From positions 1 to 64,000 of the forward strand of contig NZ_PDJV01000009.1 of the NCBI RefSeq assembly GCF_004116465.1: 64,000 bases of DNA, in the 5' to 3' direction. Made by a program: the position numbers and the translations under genes. Source of the stretch: Arcobacter sp. F2176 (GTDB taxonomy: Bacteria > Campylobacterota > Campylobacteria > Campylobacterales > Arcobacteraceae). Within the stretch, counting starts at the first letter, position 1; the number at the start of each line of letters is the position of its first letter. The notes beneath the pieces were generated by a model. That model was not told the DNA's origin and did no database searches. It was given only the letters and a program-made list of their open reading frames with translations. This document shows positions 32,449 through 40,318 of the stretch, piece after piece.

Positions 32449-32861
32449 TATTTCTCACCTTTTTCTTTTTTAAGAGGCCACTTTGTAAGTGCTAATTCAT
32501 TTTTTTCTGTTTCATTAAACATCATCAATGATTTTGGATTGGTAGGACATACTTCAACACAGATTCCACAACCTTTACAGTGATCATAATCTATACCTTG
32601 TATCTCTTTATTTCTTGAGATTACCGCACTATCTGGACAATAGATCCAACAGTTTTGGCAGTCAATACACAATTCAGTATTCCATACTGGCTTCATTACT
32701 CGCCAATCCCCAACATAAAGGTTCTTAGAGTTTGTTTCTGCATATGCTCTATCTTCTGGATTTGTTTGGGCTAGAACAGATTCAACTGCTTGATTAAATG
32801 AAAAAAGTGCCGCCCCAGGTACTAATTCATCCCATCCCATATCTTTTATTGATTTACTCAT
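32448..32861 (-). CDS. porD: Pyruvate:ferredoxin oxidoreductase, delta (ferredoxin-like) subunit
   Basis: 137 aa with two 4Fe-4S binding motifs: CIDCQNCWIYCPDSA (about 65-79) and CKGCGICVEVCPTNP (about 93-107), each CxxCxxCxxxCP. It relays electrons from the TPP site to the external ferredoxin or flavodoxin. The N-terminal 55 residues (DMGWDELVPGAALF) are the usual extension in Campylobacterota PorD. It overlaps porA by one base and lies 10 nt after porC. Confidence 0.95.
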   Translation of the reverse strand: MSKSIKDMGWDELVPGAALFSFNQAVESVLAQTNPEDRAYAETNSKNLYVGDWRVMKPVWNTELCIDCQNCWIYCPDSAVISRNKEIQGIDYDHCKGCGICVEVCPTNPKSLMMFNETEKNELALTKWPLKKEKGEK

Positions 32862-32871
32862 GATTTACTCC

Positions 32872-33435
32872 TTAGTGTACTTCATTATATGCTCTCTCAA
32901 TAGCAATCATATTTGCATCGATTATCTTTTGAGGAAGTTTTTTAAGTACTGATTTCATCGCATTTTGGAAATAATCCAATTCAAACATACCACTTACTTT
33001 CATAAACGCCCCTAGCATTGGTGTATTTGGAATAGGTCTTCCTATCGTCTCTTGAGAAATTTGCAAACAGTCTAAAATGAATGTTCGATCTTCTCTACCA
33101 TGTAAAGCTGGAATAGCTTCTATTAACTCTTCTTTACTAAGATGTGTTGTGATTATGTATTTAGTATCTTTTGTTTCATTAGCTGTAAAGTCATCTGTAA
33201 ACGCTAATGCTGGGTCTAATATAAATACAAAGTTTGGTTCCATGAATTTCTCATGATTTATGATTTGCTTGTCATCTATTCTGTTATAAGCAGTCATCGA
33301 AGCACCTCTTTTTGCAGATCCATAAAATGCAAAAGCTTGAACTTCTTTCCCCGTTTCTGCTACAACTGAACCTAGACCTTTTGCTCCAGTAACTGCCCCT
33401 TGTCCTGCTCTACTGTGCCATCTAATTTCTAACAT
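32872..33435 (-). CDS. porC: Pyruvate:ferredoxin oxidoreductase, gamma subunit
   Basis: 187 aa, gamma subunit with the CoA-interacting fold: EIRWHSRAGQGAVTGAKGLGSVVAETGKEVQAF at the N-terminus, KRGASMTAYNRID and the C-terminal NTPMLGAFMKVSGMF. First gene of porCDAB. TAGGAGC precedes the ATG by 6 nt. A 500-base non-coding region lies upstream and must hold the operon promoter. Confidence 0.95.
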   Translation of the reverse strand: MLEIRWHSRAGQGAVTGAKGLGSVVAETGKEVQAFAFYGSAKRGASMTAYNRIDDKQIINHEKFMEPNFVFILDPALAFTDDFTANETKDTKYIITTHLSKEELIEAIPALHGREDRTFILDCLQISQETIGRPIPNTPMLGAFMKVSGMFELDYFQNAMKSVLKKLPQKIIDANMIAIERAYNEVH

Positions 33436-33935
33436 TATTAGCTCCTATAATATTAACTATAAGTATATTTTATGACTAAAATTTTCGTAAAGTCACAAAA
33501 ACTATAAGTATTCTATCCCTATAAATCTTCAGTGAATTTTAAATCAATATATGTAATATTATATTATAAGTAAAAGTAAAGAATATCTAGCTTTTTACTT
33601 ACATTTTTGTTGAAAATAAATAGAGCAAATGACCATTAAGTCATACATAAGCTTATATTTATATTCATTAAGTGAATATATTTATTGATATAGTTCTATA
33701 TAATCCCTATAAATGGCGATTAAAGCTAGTAAGAAGTATAAAAAATAGAAAATTTTACTTTTAGTCTTAAATTTTGCTTAAAATTAGTAAAATTTCAGCA
33801 AAATCTATTTTTACTTTTCAAAAAAGAGAAAAATATAGTTTTTTTCAAGGAGCCATTTTAAAAAAAATAGCCAAAATATTAAAAGTGAGTAGAATTTAAT
33901 TAAATAAAAAACTAATAATTCAAGTTAAATCATAA
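33436..33935. promoter_or_regulatory. 500-base AT-rich upstream region of porCDAB with palindromes
   Basis: No coding frame of note. It holds two operator-like inverted repeats: ATGAC-N6-GTCAT (33629-33644) and TATATTCA-N5-TGAATATA (33660-33680). Close to porC, AGTATA on the plus strand (33462-33467) reads TATACT on the minus strand and is a possible -10 box with a 27-nt leader. The far half (33740-33900) is A/T runs only. The neighbouring HAD gene ends at 33936, so the whole region belongs to por control. Confidence 0.45.
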
Positions 33936-34592
33936 CTAAGATTTTAGAGTATATTTTTGGATTAGTTCCACTGCTTCAAAAGAATTTGCAGTAATGTGAT
34001 TAGTAAGTTCAATTAGATCCTCTTCTTTTCCATATCCACACAATACTCCAACACAATTTATCTCAGCTCCATTTGCAGAAATCAAATCCAAATGGGTATC
34101 TCCTACCATCCAAACATTTGAGCCTTTTTTTATGTTCATTTGGTTTAGTGTTTTTAAAATAGGTTCTGGATGAGGTTTTGGATTTTCCACATGTTCTCTT
34201 CCCGTGATTACTTCAAAATATTTTAGAATATCAAAGTGTTCTAATAATGGAATAGTGTAAGCTCCTGTTTTAGTTGTAACTACTGATAATCTTGCAAATT
34301 TACTTGCTAATTCTAAAGCTTCCTTTGCATTTTCAAGTAACAGAGTCTTTTTAGTTGATATAACTTTATACCTCTCTTTATACGCAGCAACATAGTCCCA
34401 AGCTAACTCTTTTTCAATACCTAATTCCATATACATTATCTCTAAAGGATATCCAATGAGTGATTTGATATCTTCATCAATTCCTGTAAATTCATAATTC
34501 ATAGTTTTAAATGAGTGATGAAATGTAGATACAATAGCATCTGTTGAATCAATTAATGTTCCGTCTAAATCAAATAATATTACATTTTCCAA
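33936..34592 (-). CDS. HAD-family phosphatase (phosphoglycolate phosphatase-like)
   Basis: 218 aa. HAD motif I FDLDGTLIDSTDA (about 7-19) with both catalytic Asp, motif II SVVTTKTG (about 109-116), motif III Lys in ENPKPHPEP (about 136-144) and motif IV MVGDTHLDLISA (about 161-172). The C1 cap is helical, as in Gph/PpaX. It probably hydrolyses phosphoglycolate or a similar small phosphate ester; exact substrate not known. It lies 12 nt downstream of the solute-binding protein gene and shares its operon. Confidence 0.9.
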   Translation of the reverse strand: MENVILFDLDGTLIDSTDAIVSTFHHSFKTMNYEFTGIDEDIKSLIGYPLEIMYMELGIEKELAWDYVAAYKERYKVISTKKTLLLENAKEALELASKFARLSVVTTKTGAYTIPLLEHFDILKYFEVITGREHVENPKPHPEPILKTLNQMNIKKGSNVWMVGDTHLDLISANGAEINCVGVLCGYGKEEDLIELTNHITANSFEAVELIQKYTLKS

Positions 34593-34604
34593 TATTTTTT
34601 CCTT

Positions 34605-36125
34605 TTAATTATCTTCTTTTATCCAATCTTTTTGATTATGAGTTATTCCTATAAAAGATGGTTCTATATTTTTTATTTTTTTGTTTACTACTGTTATTGA
34701 GTTTGGAATGTATAAAAACAGATATGGTGTATCATGAGCGATTGTGCGAAATATCTTTTTATATATTTTACTTAACTCTTTTTTATCAATGGTAGTTGAA
34801 CCTTTGACAATAAGGTCATCAACTTCTTTATTTGAATAACCAACTAAGTTAAATCTACCTTTTTTCATAGAATCACTATGCCATAAAGGATAAGCATCTG
34901 GCATAAGAGCTAGCTTCCAACCCAATACAATAGCTTCAAAATTTCTAGGGTGAACAACTGTATTTAAAAAAGCTTGCCATTCCATGACTCTTATTTTCAT
35001 CTTAACACCAATCTTTGCTAATTGGTATTGAATGATTTGAGTGGTATTTATTCTGGTGTCATTTCCTGTATTTGTAATCACTTCAAAACTCAAGGGATGA
35101 TTTTCATCATAACCTGCAAGTTTTAATAATCGTTTTGCTTCAACAATATTTTGTTTTATAGGTTTAACTGTATTATCATAAGCAAATGTTCCTGGCAAGA
35201 AAGGACCATTACAAACTTGTCCATGTCCAAAAAATAAAATATCTATTATCTCTTTTCTATCTATGGCTAAGGATAAAGCTCTTCTAACATTTATATCTTT
35301 AAATTTCTTTTTCTTTAAATTAAAGCCCAAGTAGTCAAAAGCAAAAGCTGGTTTTTCTATGATTTGATAATTTATTTTAAATTCCTTATCTATTTGTCTA
35401 TCTATTTGTAAGGGAGTCAAGCTTCCAAGATCAAGTTTGTTTTGTTTTAAATATAAAAATGAAGTACTAGGATCTGGTAGGAATTTAAAATTTAATTCAT
35501 TAATTTTAGGTTTTCCTTCAAAATATTTATCAAAGGCATAAAGTCTTATATCACTTCCTAATTTAAAGCTATCAAGTCTATATGAGCCTGTTCCTATTGG
35601 ATGTTTATTAAATGAACTACTCATTAGGTCTTTTTCATCTTTTAAAATATGTTTTGGTATTACTCCAAACATCCAAATTCCTAAAGCTTTGAAGTAGGGC
35701 TTTTTATAAACAACTTCTACTGTGTAATCATCTATTTTAGATAGGCTTTTTACTTCTTTAAAGTTTGATTTGATTGTAGTAAAAACTTTTGGGTCATTGA
35801 TTTTCTCATAGGTAAAGATTACATCATCAGCTGTGAATTTTTCCCCATCATGCCAGAGTACATTTTTTTTAAGTTTTATTACTAAGTGAGTATTATCAAT
35901 AAATTCATATGAAGAGGCTAGGTCAGGGATTATATTTCCATTCTTGTCATATTTAAATAAGCCATTAAATAACCAATCAGCGATTTCACTACTTGCAGTA
36001 TCATTAGCTAAAATAGGGTTTAATCTAATAGGTGAACTACTTATTGATAAGTTTAAGGTACTCGCACTTAAATAAGTGAATAAGCAATAGTGAATAATGA
36101 ATAATAGAAGGGCTAACTTTTTCAT
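34605..36125 (-). CDS. ABC-transporter peptide-type solute-binding protein (family 5)
   Basis: 506 aa. Signal peptide about 1-21 (MKKLALLLFIIHYCLFTYLSA). The mature protein follows the family 5 fold: LNPILANDTASSEIADWLFNGLFKYD (about 38-63), LASSYEF, LKKNVLWHDGEKFTADDVIFTYEKI (about 90-115), LGFNLKKKKFKDINVRRALSLAIDRKEII and a C-terminal lobe. Such proteins bind oligopeptides, nickel chelates or similar. No permease or ATPase genes are adjacent, so its partners lie elsewhere. It must start transcription in the 35 nt between the rpsI terminator and its ATG. Periplasmic. Confidence 0.9.
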   Translation of the reverse strand: MKKLALLLFIIHYCLFTYLSASTLNLSISSSPIRLNPILANDTASSEIADWLFNGLFKYDKNGNIIPDLASSYEFIDNTHLVIKLKKNVLWHDGEKFTADDVIFTYEKINDPKVFTTIKSNFKEVKSLSKIDDYTVEVVYKKPYFKALGIWMFGVIPKHILKDEKDLMSSSFNKHPIGTGSYRLDSFKLGSDIRLYAFDKYFEGKPKINELNFKFLPDPSTSFLYLKQNKLDLGSLTPLQIDRQIDKEFKINYQIIEKPAFAFDYLGFNLKKKKFKDINVRRALSLAIDRKEIIDILFFGHGQVCNGPFLPGTFAYDNTVKPIKQNIVEAKRLLKLAGYDENHPLSFEVITNTGNDTRINTTQIIQYQLAKIGVKMKIRVMEWQAFLNTVVHPRNFEAIVLGWKLALMPDAYPLWHSDSMKKGRFNLVGYSNKEVDDLIVKGSTTIDKKELSKIYKKIFRTIAHDTPYLFLYIPNSITVVNKKIKNIEPSFIGITHNQKDWIKEDN

Positions 36126-36160
36126 GGTGTATTGTAATATCTTTTTATAAAAAAGTGCAT

Positions 36161-36188
36161 AAAAAAAGGAGCAACTTTCGTCGCTCCT
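36161..36188 (-). terminator. Strong terminator after rpsI
   Basis: Minus strand: GGAGCGAC-GAAA-GTTGCTCC followed by seven U (arms 36180-36187 and 36168-36175; plus-strand A-run 36161-36167). A stable GNRA-type loop and long U-run make this the clearest intrinsic terminator in the window. Confidence 0.93.
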
Positions 36189-36225
36189 TAAGATATAAAG
36201 AAATATAAAATTCCAAAAATTCCAA

Positions 36226-36615
36226 TTATCTTTTTGAGAATTGAGTAGATTTTCTTGCTTTTTTCTTTCCGTATTTTTTTCTCTCTACAGATCTTGCATC
36301 TCTAGTTAGTAATCCATAAGGTTTTAAAACAGCTCTAAATTGTTCATCAAATGCAACTAATGCTCTTGAAATACCATGTTTAGCAGCGTCAGCTTGTGCA
36401 GAATATCCTCCACCAAGAGTTTTAACAACGATATTTACAGAAGATTCTTGTTTAGAAACTTCTAAAGGTCTCATTACTCTTTTTTTGATAGCTTCGTGTC
36501 CACCTAACCATGCGTCTAAAGTTTGACCATTAATAGAAACTTGTCCATTACCAGCTTCTAACCATACTTTTGCGATAGAAGATTTTCTTCTTCCAGTTGC
36601 GTATACTTTTGCCAT
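36226..36615 (-). CDS. rpsI: 30S ribosomal protein S9
   Basis: 129 aa. Starts [20 protein letters not shown], has [19 protein letters not shown] in the middle and ends in the basic tail [16 protein letters not shown] that reaches the P-site tRNA. Length standard. It lies 5 nt downstream of rplM, the classic L13-S9 operon, and is ended by a strong terminator. Confidence 0.98.
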   Translation of the reverse strand: MAKVYATGRRKSSIAKVWLEAGNGQVSINGQTLDAWLGGHEAIKKRVMRPLEVSKQESSVNIVVKTLGGGYSAQADAAKHGISRALVAFDEQFRAVLKPYGLLTRDARSVERKKYGKKKARKSTQFSKR

Positions 36616-36620
36616 TAGTC

Positions 36621-37040
36621 TTATCCTTTAATTTGCGCAGTGTGAGGGTGTTCGCTACCTGCGTATACTTTTAATTTTTTTAACATTGATTTACCAAGTT
36701 TAGTTTTTGGTAACATCCCTCTTGCTGCTAATTTGTATAGCTTTTCAGGATTTTGTTCAAACATATCAGACATTTTGTGAGTTTTTGTACTACCAAAATA
36801 ACCTGAGTGTGTATAGTAATTTTTAGTTTCTAGTTTAGTTCCAGAAAATTTTGCTTTTGTTGCATTTATGATAATTACGTTATCTCCACAGTCTACATGA
36901 GGAGTATAATTAGTTTTATTTTTACCTCTTAAGATTGTAGCAACTTCAGTAATGATTCTACCAAATACTTTATCAGTTGCATCAATAATAACCCAATCTC
37001 TATCAATTTCAGTGGCTTTTGCCATTTGAGTGAATTTCAT
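36621..37040 (-). CDS. rplM: 50S ribosomal protein L13
   Basis: 139 aa. Family features: [101 protein letters not shown] 4-10 nt before the ATG fixes the start. First gene of the rplM-rpsI operon. Confidence 0.98.
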   Translation of the reverse strand: MKFTQMAKATEIDRDWVIIDATDKVFGRIITEVATILRGKNKTNYTPHVDCGDNVIIINATKAKFSGTKLETKNYYTHSGYFGSTKTHKMSDMFEQNPEKLYKLAARGMLPKTKLGKSMLKKLKVYAGSEHPHTAQIKG

Positions 37041-37116
37041 CTACGTTCTCCGATTTAATTAATGAGCTGGAATAATAGTGTAGTAATACTTACAAATTGC
37101 TTAAATTAAGTGATTT

Positions 37117-38493
37117 TTAATATTTAATTGTAAATTCAGAACCTTGATTGTAAACTGAGTTGATTTCTAGTTTAAAATCATGTAAAACTAGAATAGAATT
37201 TACTATAAATAATCCAAGTCCTAAAGAGTTATTCCACCCATTTTGTGAGACTCTATAAAACTTATCGGTGATTTTTAATAATTCCATTTCAGATATTCCA
37301 ATACCTAAATCTGTCACTTTTAAATATTTATCAGTAATTTCAATAGTAACAGTATCTTCTGAATATTTTAAAGCATTTTCTACTAAATTTGATATTGCCA
37401 TTGAAAGTAGTGTTTCATCTGCCTCAAGAAGATAGTTATCTCCTTTTATTTCAATAACTCTATTTGGATATTTATCTTTTAAATCAATGCACAAAGTATT
37501 ACAAACATCTTTTAAGTGTATTTTTCTTTTTTCAATATGTTCTTTACCCTCTTCAAGTTTTAAGGCAAGTCTTAATTTATCAATGATTTTAGTCATTTTA
37601 GTAGCATTTGAATCAATTTTAGACAAGAATTTGTCTCTCATTTGTTCTGGTAAATCTTTATCATTTTGTAGTGTTTGAACATAACCTGTAATGATAGCAA
37701 TAGGATTTTTAAACTCATGGGAAATGGCACTTATTATTTCATCTTTTTGTTTATTTGCAAGTCTTAATTTAGCTGTGTGTTTCGCTTTTGTTTTCTCTTT
37801 TTTTTGAAGTCTAAGAGCAACTTTATTTAATAATCTATTTATTGTAAAGAATTCTTTAGTATGAAAAACACTTAGACTTATAGATTCTCTTTTTTTTGTA
37901 AGACTAATTAAAAAGTGAAGAATATTATCTGTCTCTTTTTTTATCTCATTAGAAATATAATATGAAACAACAAAAGCTAAAAGTAGAAAAATAGAAAAAA
38001 TGGCAATAAGTTGAAGACTTAACTTTATAAAATATTCTTTTATAGTACTAATATCACTAGACATTCTTATGTAATAATTTTTTCCATTGATTTTAACTTC
38101 TTTTGCAATATAAAGTAAATCTCTATTTAAAGTATTTGAATACCTTGAAATCTCACCATAATCATTGATTTTAGCATCAATCACTTCTTCCCTATCTAGG
38201 TGATTTTCCATAAGAGTTTTATCTTTATCCGTTTCAGCGACTACTTTTCCTTCTGCATTGATAATTGTTACCCTAAGATTAGTAGCTTTTTTTATCTCTT
38301 GTACTTTTTTATCAATATTATTTAGATTTGGAATTGCGATTGAAAGGGTATTGATATTTGATAGTATACTTTTTTCAATTTGTTCTAAATATATAGCTTT
38401 TGACCAAAAATAAATTACTATTGAAATTAGTATAAGTATTGATAAAAAGATAAGTATAAAACTTCTAAGGAAAAATTGGTGAATTTTTAACAA
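37117..38493 (-). CDS. Sensor histidine kinase (PhoR-like role inferred)
   Basis: 458 aa. Two transmembrane helices (about 12-33 and 158-180) flank a periplasmic sensor of about 125 residues. HisKA motif ISHEFKNPIAIITGY (about 253-267), N-box NLVENALKYS, and ATP-site motifs DLGIGI and NSLGLGLFIVNS. Its start overlaps the regulator gene by 7 nt. The operon phoU-psiE-RR-HK suggests phosphate sensing, similar to PhosS or PhoR, but the sensor domain itself does not show that. Confidence 0.92.
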   Translation of the reverse strand: MLKIHQFFLRSFILIFLSILILISIVIYFWSKAIYLEQIEKSILSNINTLSIAIPNLNNIDKKVQEIKKATNLRVTIINAEGKVVAETDKDKTLMENHLDREEVIDAKINDYGEISRYSNTLNRDLLYIAKEVKINGKNYYIRMSSDISTIKEYFIKLSLQLIAIFSIFLLLAFVVSYYISNEIKKETDNILHFLISLTKKRESISLSVFHTKEFFTINRLLNKVALRLQKKEKTKAKHTAKLRLANKQKDEIISAISHEFKNPIAIITGYVQTLQNDKDLPEQMRDKFLSKIDSNATKMTKIIDKLRLALKLEEGKEHIEKRKIHLKDVCNTLCIDLKDKYPNRVIEIKGDNYLLEADETLLSMAISNLVENALKYSEDTVTIEITDKYLKVTDLGIGISEMELLKITDKFYRVSQNGWNNSLGLGLFIVNSILVLHDFKLEINSVYNQGSEFTIKY

Positions 38494-39161
38494 AACATAT
38501 ATCCTTCACCACGGACAGATTTTATATATTTTTTATCGCCACTTGGGTCAATCTTACTTTTTAATCTTTTTACTGCCACATTTACAGTTTTTAGTTTTTT
38601 TTCTAAAGAATCTTCCCACACTGTATCTAAAAGATATTCTCTACTTAAAAGAATATCTTTATTTTTGAAAAATTCTAAAAATAAATCATGTTCTAATGTT
38701 GTTAAATCAATTTTCAAGTCATCTATATAAAAGCTTTTACTAGATTTTTTATAAGTAATATCTTTTATTTTTTCTATTTCAATATCTTTTTTTGTTCTTT
38801 TTATTACAGCTTTTACTCTGGCTATAAGCTCTTTTAAATTAAATGGTTTGGTTATATAATCATCAGCATGTTTATCAAAACCTTCTAAAATATCTTCATC
38901 TTGATCTTTTGCACTAACATAAATTACTGGTATATTGTAACCTTTGTTTTTTATGTCATTTATAAAAGAAGTTCCCTCTACTCCTGGTAAATTTCTATCC
39001 ATAAGTATTAAATCAATCTCTTCTTCATTTAAAACTTCATATACTTTTTCTGATGCATTTAAGAAACCAATTGTCTCAAAGCCCTCTTTTTGTAAGGTAT
39101 ATTCTAATAGTTCTAAAATATCAACTTCATCTTCTATGATTAAAAGAGTACTACTATTCAT
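38487..39161 (-). CDS. OmpR/PhoB-family response regulator
   Basis: 224 aa from the chosen start. Receiver (about 1-115) with LLIIEDEVD, phospho-acceptor Asp in LILMDRNLPG (near 53) and KPF at about 101; winged-helix DNA-binding domain (about 130-222, LTTLEHDLFLEFFKNKDILLS and NVAVKRLKSKI). I start at 39161, where the ATG overlaps the psiE stop region by 8 nt with GTGAG upstream. An in-frame ATG 24 nt earlier exists but lies deeper in psiE. It is the likely PhoB/PhosR equivalent by operon context. Confidence 0.92.
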   Translation of the reverse strand: MNSSTLLIIEDEVDILELLEYTLQKEGFETIGFLNASEKVYEVLNEEEIDLILMDRNLPGVEGTSFINDIKNKGYNIPVIYVSAKDQDEDILEGFDKHADDYITKPFNLKELIARVKAVIKRTKKDIEIEKIKDITYKKSSKSFYIDDLKIDLTTLEHDLFLEFFKNKDILLSREYLLDTVWEDSLEKKLKTVNVAVKRLKSKIDPSGDKKYIKSVRGEGYMFC

Positions 39162-39549
39162 CTGTTTTCTCACTTTTTTCATCAATTTTATGTATTCCTG
39201 GAGAGTATTTTATTGACATTATCCTAAAAATAAAAAATACAAAGATGACAATTAGTAAAAAAATTATATCAACATAATCCTTTTTTGTGTGAGAAGCTTG
39301 AATAATTACATCTCTAATAAGGAAAATGATGAATAAATCAATAACAAATCGGAGTCTTAATTTCTCTTTTTTTATAAAATCAGAAATCATTTTAACAACT
39401 TCCATTATAACAATAAATTCAAGCATATAGATAATTGCTTTGGAAAATTCTAATCCGGATATAATAATAGCAATGAATAAAATCATTGCTATTAAAACTT
39501 CATAATTACTTGCGAAATATTTGTTTATTTTAGCTAGAGCTTTTTTCAT
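39154..39549 (-). CDS. psiE: PsiE-family phosphate-starvation-inducible membrane protein
   Basis: 131 aa with four hydrophobic helices (about 17-35, 38-55, 66-84 and 93-112). The family pattern is LEFIVIMEVVKMISDFIKKEKLRLRFVIDLFIIFLIRDVIIQ. PsiE proteins are induced on phosphate starvation in E. coli; the biochemical role is unknown. It lies 22 nt after phoU and overlaps the regulator gene, fixing it in the phosphate operon. Inner membrane. Confidence 0.85.
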   Translation of the reverse strand: MKKALAKINKYFASNYEVLIAMILFIAIIISGLEFSKAIIYMLEFIVIMEVVKMISDFIKKEKLRLRFVIDLFIIFLIRDVIIQASHTKKDYVDIIFLLIVIFVFFIFRIMSIKYSPGIHKIDEKSEKTDE

Positions 39550-39571
39550 AAGTTAGACTATAGTACAACTA

Positions 39572-40243
39572 CTATTTTCTTTCTATCTCTCCACCTTTTT
39601 CAGCAAAAAGTAATAAGTGTGCAATCGAAACTGATCTATCAGAAATCTTTTCTAACTTTCTCAATGAAGTTAGAATATCAAAATACTCTTTTGATAAGTC
39701 TAAATTTTTAGCAATTAATTTTAATATATTTTTTTCTATCATTGAGTATAAATCATCAGTCTTACTCTCTTCTACTACAACTCTTTGATACTTCTCTTCA
39801 ATATGATTTGTAGTAGACTCTTTAATAATCGATATTGATGTTTGAAGAGAAAGTAGGGTTGATTTTAATAAAGGAACTGCATATTCTAAAATTGTTTTGG
39901 TATTTAAATCTTCACTAAATGAAGTTCTAAATATTTTAATAAAACCTTTTGTGTTTCCCCCAGCTCTTACTAATTCATTTGTAATTTTAAAATAAGATAC
40001 TAACTCTCTTAAATCTCTTGCTTCTGGTTGATATAAAGCAAGGGCTGTCACAATTGAATTATCTATATTATTTGAACTAATTGTAAGTTTTTTTAATGAT
40101 AACTCTGCATCTTTTAAAGCCTTAAAATCTTCATCTTTTAGAGCCTTTAAAGCTGCATTTAATGATTCAATTACCACATTACCTATTTCTAGCAATTCAT
40201 TTTGAATTTGCTCTCTTTTTGTCTCATAAACTTTTAACATCAT
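39572..40243 (-). CDS. phoU: PhoU-family phosphate signalling protein
   Basis: 223 aa, two PhoU repeats of three helices each (about 8-105 and 118-215), with the metal-binding-type patterns DAELSLKKLTISSNNID and LTSLRKLEKISDRSVSIAHLLLF. PhoU dampens the histidine kinase when phosphate is plentiful, through the Pst transporter. GGAAGGC lies 5 nt before the ATG. First gene of phoU-psiE-RR-HK; a candidate Pho box and -10 are directly upstream. No pst genes are in the window. Confidence 0.9.
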   Translation of the reverse strand: MMLKVYETKREQIQNELLEIGNVVIESLNAALKALKDEDFKALKDAELSLKKLTISSNNIDNSIVTALALYQPEARDLRELVSYFKITNELVRAGGNTKGFIKIFRTSFSEDLNTKTILEYAVPLLKSTLLSLQTSISIIKESTTNHIEEKYQRVVVEESKTDDLYSMIEKNILKLIAKNLDLSKEYFDILTSLRKLEKISDRSVSIAHLLLFAEKGGEIERK

Positions 40244-40283
40244 TTAAGCCTTCCCATTGTGTATAACATCTATTTTGTTGAAC

Positions 40284-40316
40284 ATTATAGTTTATAAAAA
40301 TTACAAGATGATTACA
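40284..40316 (-). promoter_or_regulatory. Candidate Pho box and promoter of the phoU operon
   Basis: On the minus strand, TGTAATC-N4-TGTAATT (40316-40299), then 9 nt, then TATAAT (40289-40284). The 7-4-7 direct repeat has the 11-bp period of a Pho box. In E. coli the box also ends about ten bases before the -10 element. The motif differs from the E. coli CTGTCAT. The same arrangement is found at 42192-42224. Confidence 0.6.
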
Positions 40317-40318
40317 TC

